Assembly: GCA_038123735.1 (NCBI GenBank)
Contig: JAYPAP010000009.1
Span: forward strand, 1-52,626
Direction: 5' to 3'
Source of the DNA: REDI01 sp038123735
GTDB lineage: Bacteria > Myxococcota_A > UBA796 > GCA-2862545
Length of the DNA stretch: 52,626 nt
Shown here in pieces: positions 51,501 through 52,626 of the stretch. The notes under the pieces were generated by a model that searched no databases, was not told the origin of the DNA, and saw only the letters and a list, made by a program, of their open reading frames with translations. A program made the translations under genes and the position numbers. The stretch's first letter is position 1. Every line of letters begins with the position of its first letter.

Positions 51501-52433
51501 CTACTTGAAGTAGAGCTCGCTGACACAAAGGTCGTTGTACTCGCTTCCCTTAAACACCTCGGTGAAGGTCACGCGCACTTTCGACGTTGACTTTTGGGGG
51601 AAGGACACCGTCTGCGGCAAGAAGAAGTTCTTCAATGTCACCACTTCCTTGGAGCCATCGGAGAAGGAAAGCGTGGCTTTCGTGGTGCGATTCGACTTCT
51701 TCCAAGCCCCCACATCACCACCAACGCCGTTGATGAGCGTCATGGAAGACACGGACTTCGTACCGCCAAAGGTCACTTCAACCCACTCGCCGGTGCCGTC
51801 GCCCCCCTGGTTCCCTTCGCACCACATGCTGTCAGCCACGCCATCGAGCATGTTTTCAGGCTTGTAGTTGCCATCGCCATCATCAGCGAGCTTTGAACTG
51901 TAGGCAAACGACTTGGGCTCCGCATGAGACTCGGCCCCACCGTCCAGCAGTTGGATCTCAGAGATTGCGGCGTCGTTCCAGGTGGTGCCATTGTAGATGG
52001 CTTTGATACGAATACGGACGTCAGATGTCTCGTGTGCTTTCTTGAAAACGATGCTCTGCGCTTCCATTTTATCGGTCAAGTCGTGGAGTTCGGTCGAACC
52101 ATCCGCAAACTTGAACTCCAACTGCTTGGGTCGTGGTGCTCGCGTCCAATAGTCGTAGGAAGACCAGATTCCGCCCCAGATTCGGACGCCTTCTAGTTTG
52201 GTCCCTGCGGGCACATCAAACTTGATCCAGCTCCCGAGACCGCTCCCCTCTTCACCCTCAATCCAACTGGTGGACAGCTTGCCGTCCATCGCATTTTTAG
52301 GAATGTACGTAACACCGCTTTCAGGGGGATAATACGACGACGCCGTAACCCCAGCCGGCTTGACTCGAGCCGCATGTGAGGTCACGCTCATCGCCGCGAG
52401 TAAAACAAACGAAGAAACAAGGAATCTGCTCAT
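51501..52433 (-). CDS. Secreted protein with two discoidin-like (NADase-type glycan-binding) domains
   Basis: This 310-residue protein has signal peptide MSRFLVSSFVLLAAMSVTSHA and two copies of a galactose-binding-like beta-sandwich. Copy 1 (about 28-165) contains NAMDGKLSTSWIEGEEGSGL, GSWIKFDVP and AISEIQLLD. Copy 2 (about 170-310) contains ENMLDGVADSMWCEGNQGGD, GEWVEVTF and LCVSELYF. This duplicated D-G-x-x-x-(S/T)-x-W-x-E-G pattern matches discoidin/NADase-type glycan-binding domains. It probably binds carbohydrate outside the cell. It converges on the ArsA pair and sits just upstream of nothing else on its strand except the partial gene at 52462. Confidence 0.8.
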   Translation of the reverse strand: MSRFLVSSFVLLAAMSVTSHAARVKPAGVTASSYYPPESGVTYIPKNAMDGKLSTSWIEGEEGSGLGSWIKFDVPAGTKLEGVRIWGGIWSSYDYWTRAPRPKQLEFKFADGSTELHDLTDKMEAQSIVFKKAHETSDVRIRIKAIYNGTTWNDAAISEIQLLDGGAESHAEPKSFAYSSKLADDGDGNYKPENMLDGVADSMWCEGNQGGDGTGEWVEVTFGGTKSVSSMTLINGVGGDVGAWKKSNRTTKATLSFSDGSKEVVTLKNFFLPQTVSFPQKSTSKVRVTFTEVFKGSEYNDLCVSELYFK

Positions 52434-52461
52434 CGGGAGCCCCTTCCGCTAGGATTAAAAA

Positions 52462-52626
52462 TCAGTTGGCGCCGAGCGCTGCATCAACGTCAGCCTTCAG
52501 TTTGACCTCGTCGCCCGGATTGTAGCCGCTGTATCGCTTCGCTACGGTGTGGTCTTTCCCGATAAGAACGTTGTAAGGGAGCGTCTTGTTGGGATTGAAG
52601 TGTGATGTGACCGCACTGTCCTGGTC
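52462..52626 (-). CDS. Thioredoxin-fold (TlpA/AhpC-TSA-like) protein, C-terminal fragment
   Basis: The minus strand is open from the window edge to a TGA at 52462, 55 codons. The residues HFNPNKTLPYNVLIGKDHTV and AKRYSGYNPGDEVKLKADVD fit the end of a TlpA/peroxiredoxin-like thioredoxin fold: cis-Pro with a following strand (P-x-N-V-L-I-G-x-D-x-x-V), then G-Y and a final helix. The redox-active Cys lies outside the window. It ends 28 nt before the discoidin-like gene on the same strand, so they may be co-transcribed. Confidence 0.6.
   Translation of the reverse strand, partial: DQDSAVTSHFNPNKTLPYNVLIGKDHTVAKRYSGYNPGDEVKLKADVDAALGAN

Noticed and set aside
1..52626. Mobile elements, prophage or integrase remnants
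   Set aside because: No transposase, integrase, terminal repeats or tRNA-adjacent duplications were seen.

Overview
The window looks like chromosomal DNA of a GC-rich member of the Myxococcota (former Deltaproteobacteria). The evidence is an alternative complex III operon, many lipoproteins with MopE-type Cys/Asp motifs and FG-GAP repeats, a thrombospondin-type-3 protein with a MYXO-CTERM-like tail (Cys, hydrophobic helix, Arg run), a paired ArsA/Get3-like ATPase locus and Asp/Thr- or Pro/Glu-rich linkers. I see no phage, transposon, CRISPR, tRNA or rRNA. Four runs of exactly ten N (19568, 28265, 39624, 44146) are assembly gaps. All four lie inside genes, so the frame breaks there are not biological.

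Layout. 1-1477: 5' part of a crotonase-family gene, a small lipoprotein and rsmD. 1758-9884: actABCDEF, a tightly packed alternative complex III (quinol oxidoreductase) operon closed by a hairpin terminator. 9902-13547: pfkA-HAD hydrolase, a YycJ-type metallo-beta-lactamase, an SH3-like secreted protein and a small helical protein. 13644-18482: a GT41 (O-GlcNAc-transferase-like) protein, two envelope proteins and an isolated murG. 18683-19662: a lipoprotein with its own promoter and terminator. 19815-24473: a four-gene cassette (gluconate-dehydrogenase-subunit-3-like protein, sulfotransferase, class III aminotransferase, GMC oxidoreductase). The last two genes appear to be joined by a -1 frameshift site. 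24475-30217: membrane-anchored and CAP-domain proteins, an acyl-ACP thioesterase-like protein, a DinG-type helicase fused to a RadC-like JAMM domain, and a lipoprotein. 30231-36999: three tandem paralogous lipoproteins, each with four MopE motifs and a seven-bladed FG-GAP propeller. 37401-41719: OmpA-like, TSP3, moaD, moaE and trmB as one overlapping operon, followed by a sigma-70 factor. 42871-48582: the one-carbon operon fmdB-folD-gcvT-gcvH-gcvP. 48583-51498: an alpha/beta-hydrolase-like protein with two ArsA-like ATPases. 51501-52626: a duplicated discoidin-like secreted protein and the C-terminal end of a thioredoxin-fold protein.

How the genes work together. ActA-F would pass electrons from quinol to a high-potential acceptor, but no terminal oxidase is present here. 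The glycine cleavage T, H and P proteins plus FolD supply one-carbon folates. MoaD/MoaE make molybdopterin. The strongest candidates for something undescribed are the aminotransferase-GMC frameshift fusion with its sulfotransferase, the triplicated 4x MopE + 7x FG-GAP lipoproteins facing an OmpA/TSP3 surface operon, the JAMM-DinG fusion, and the ArsA pair whose two P-loop lysines are lost in complementary fashion.
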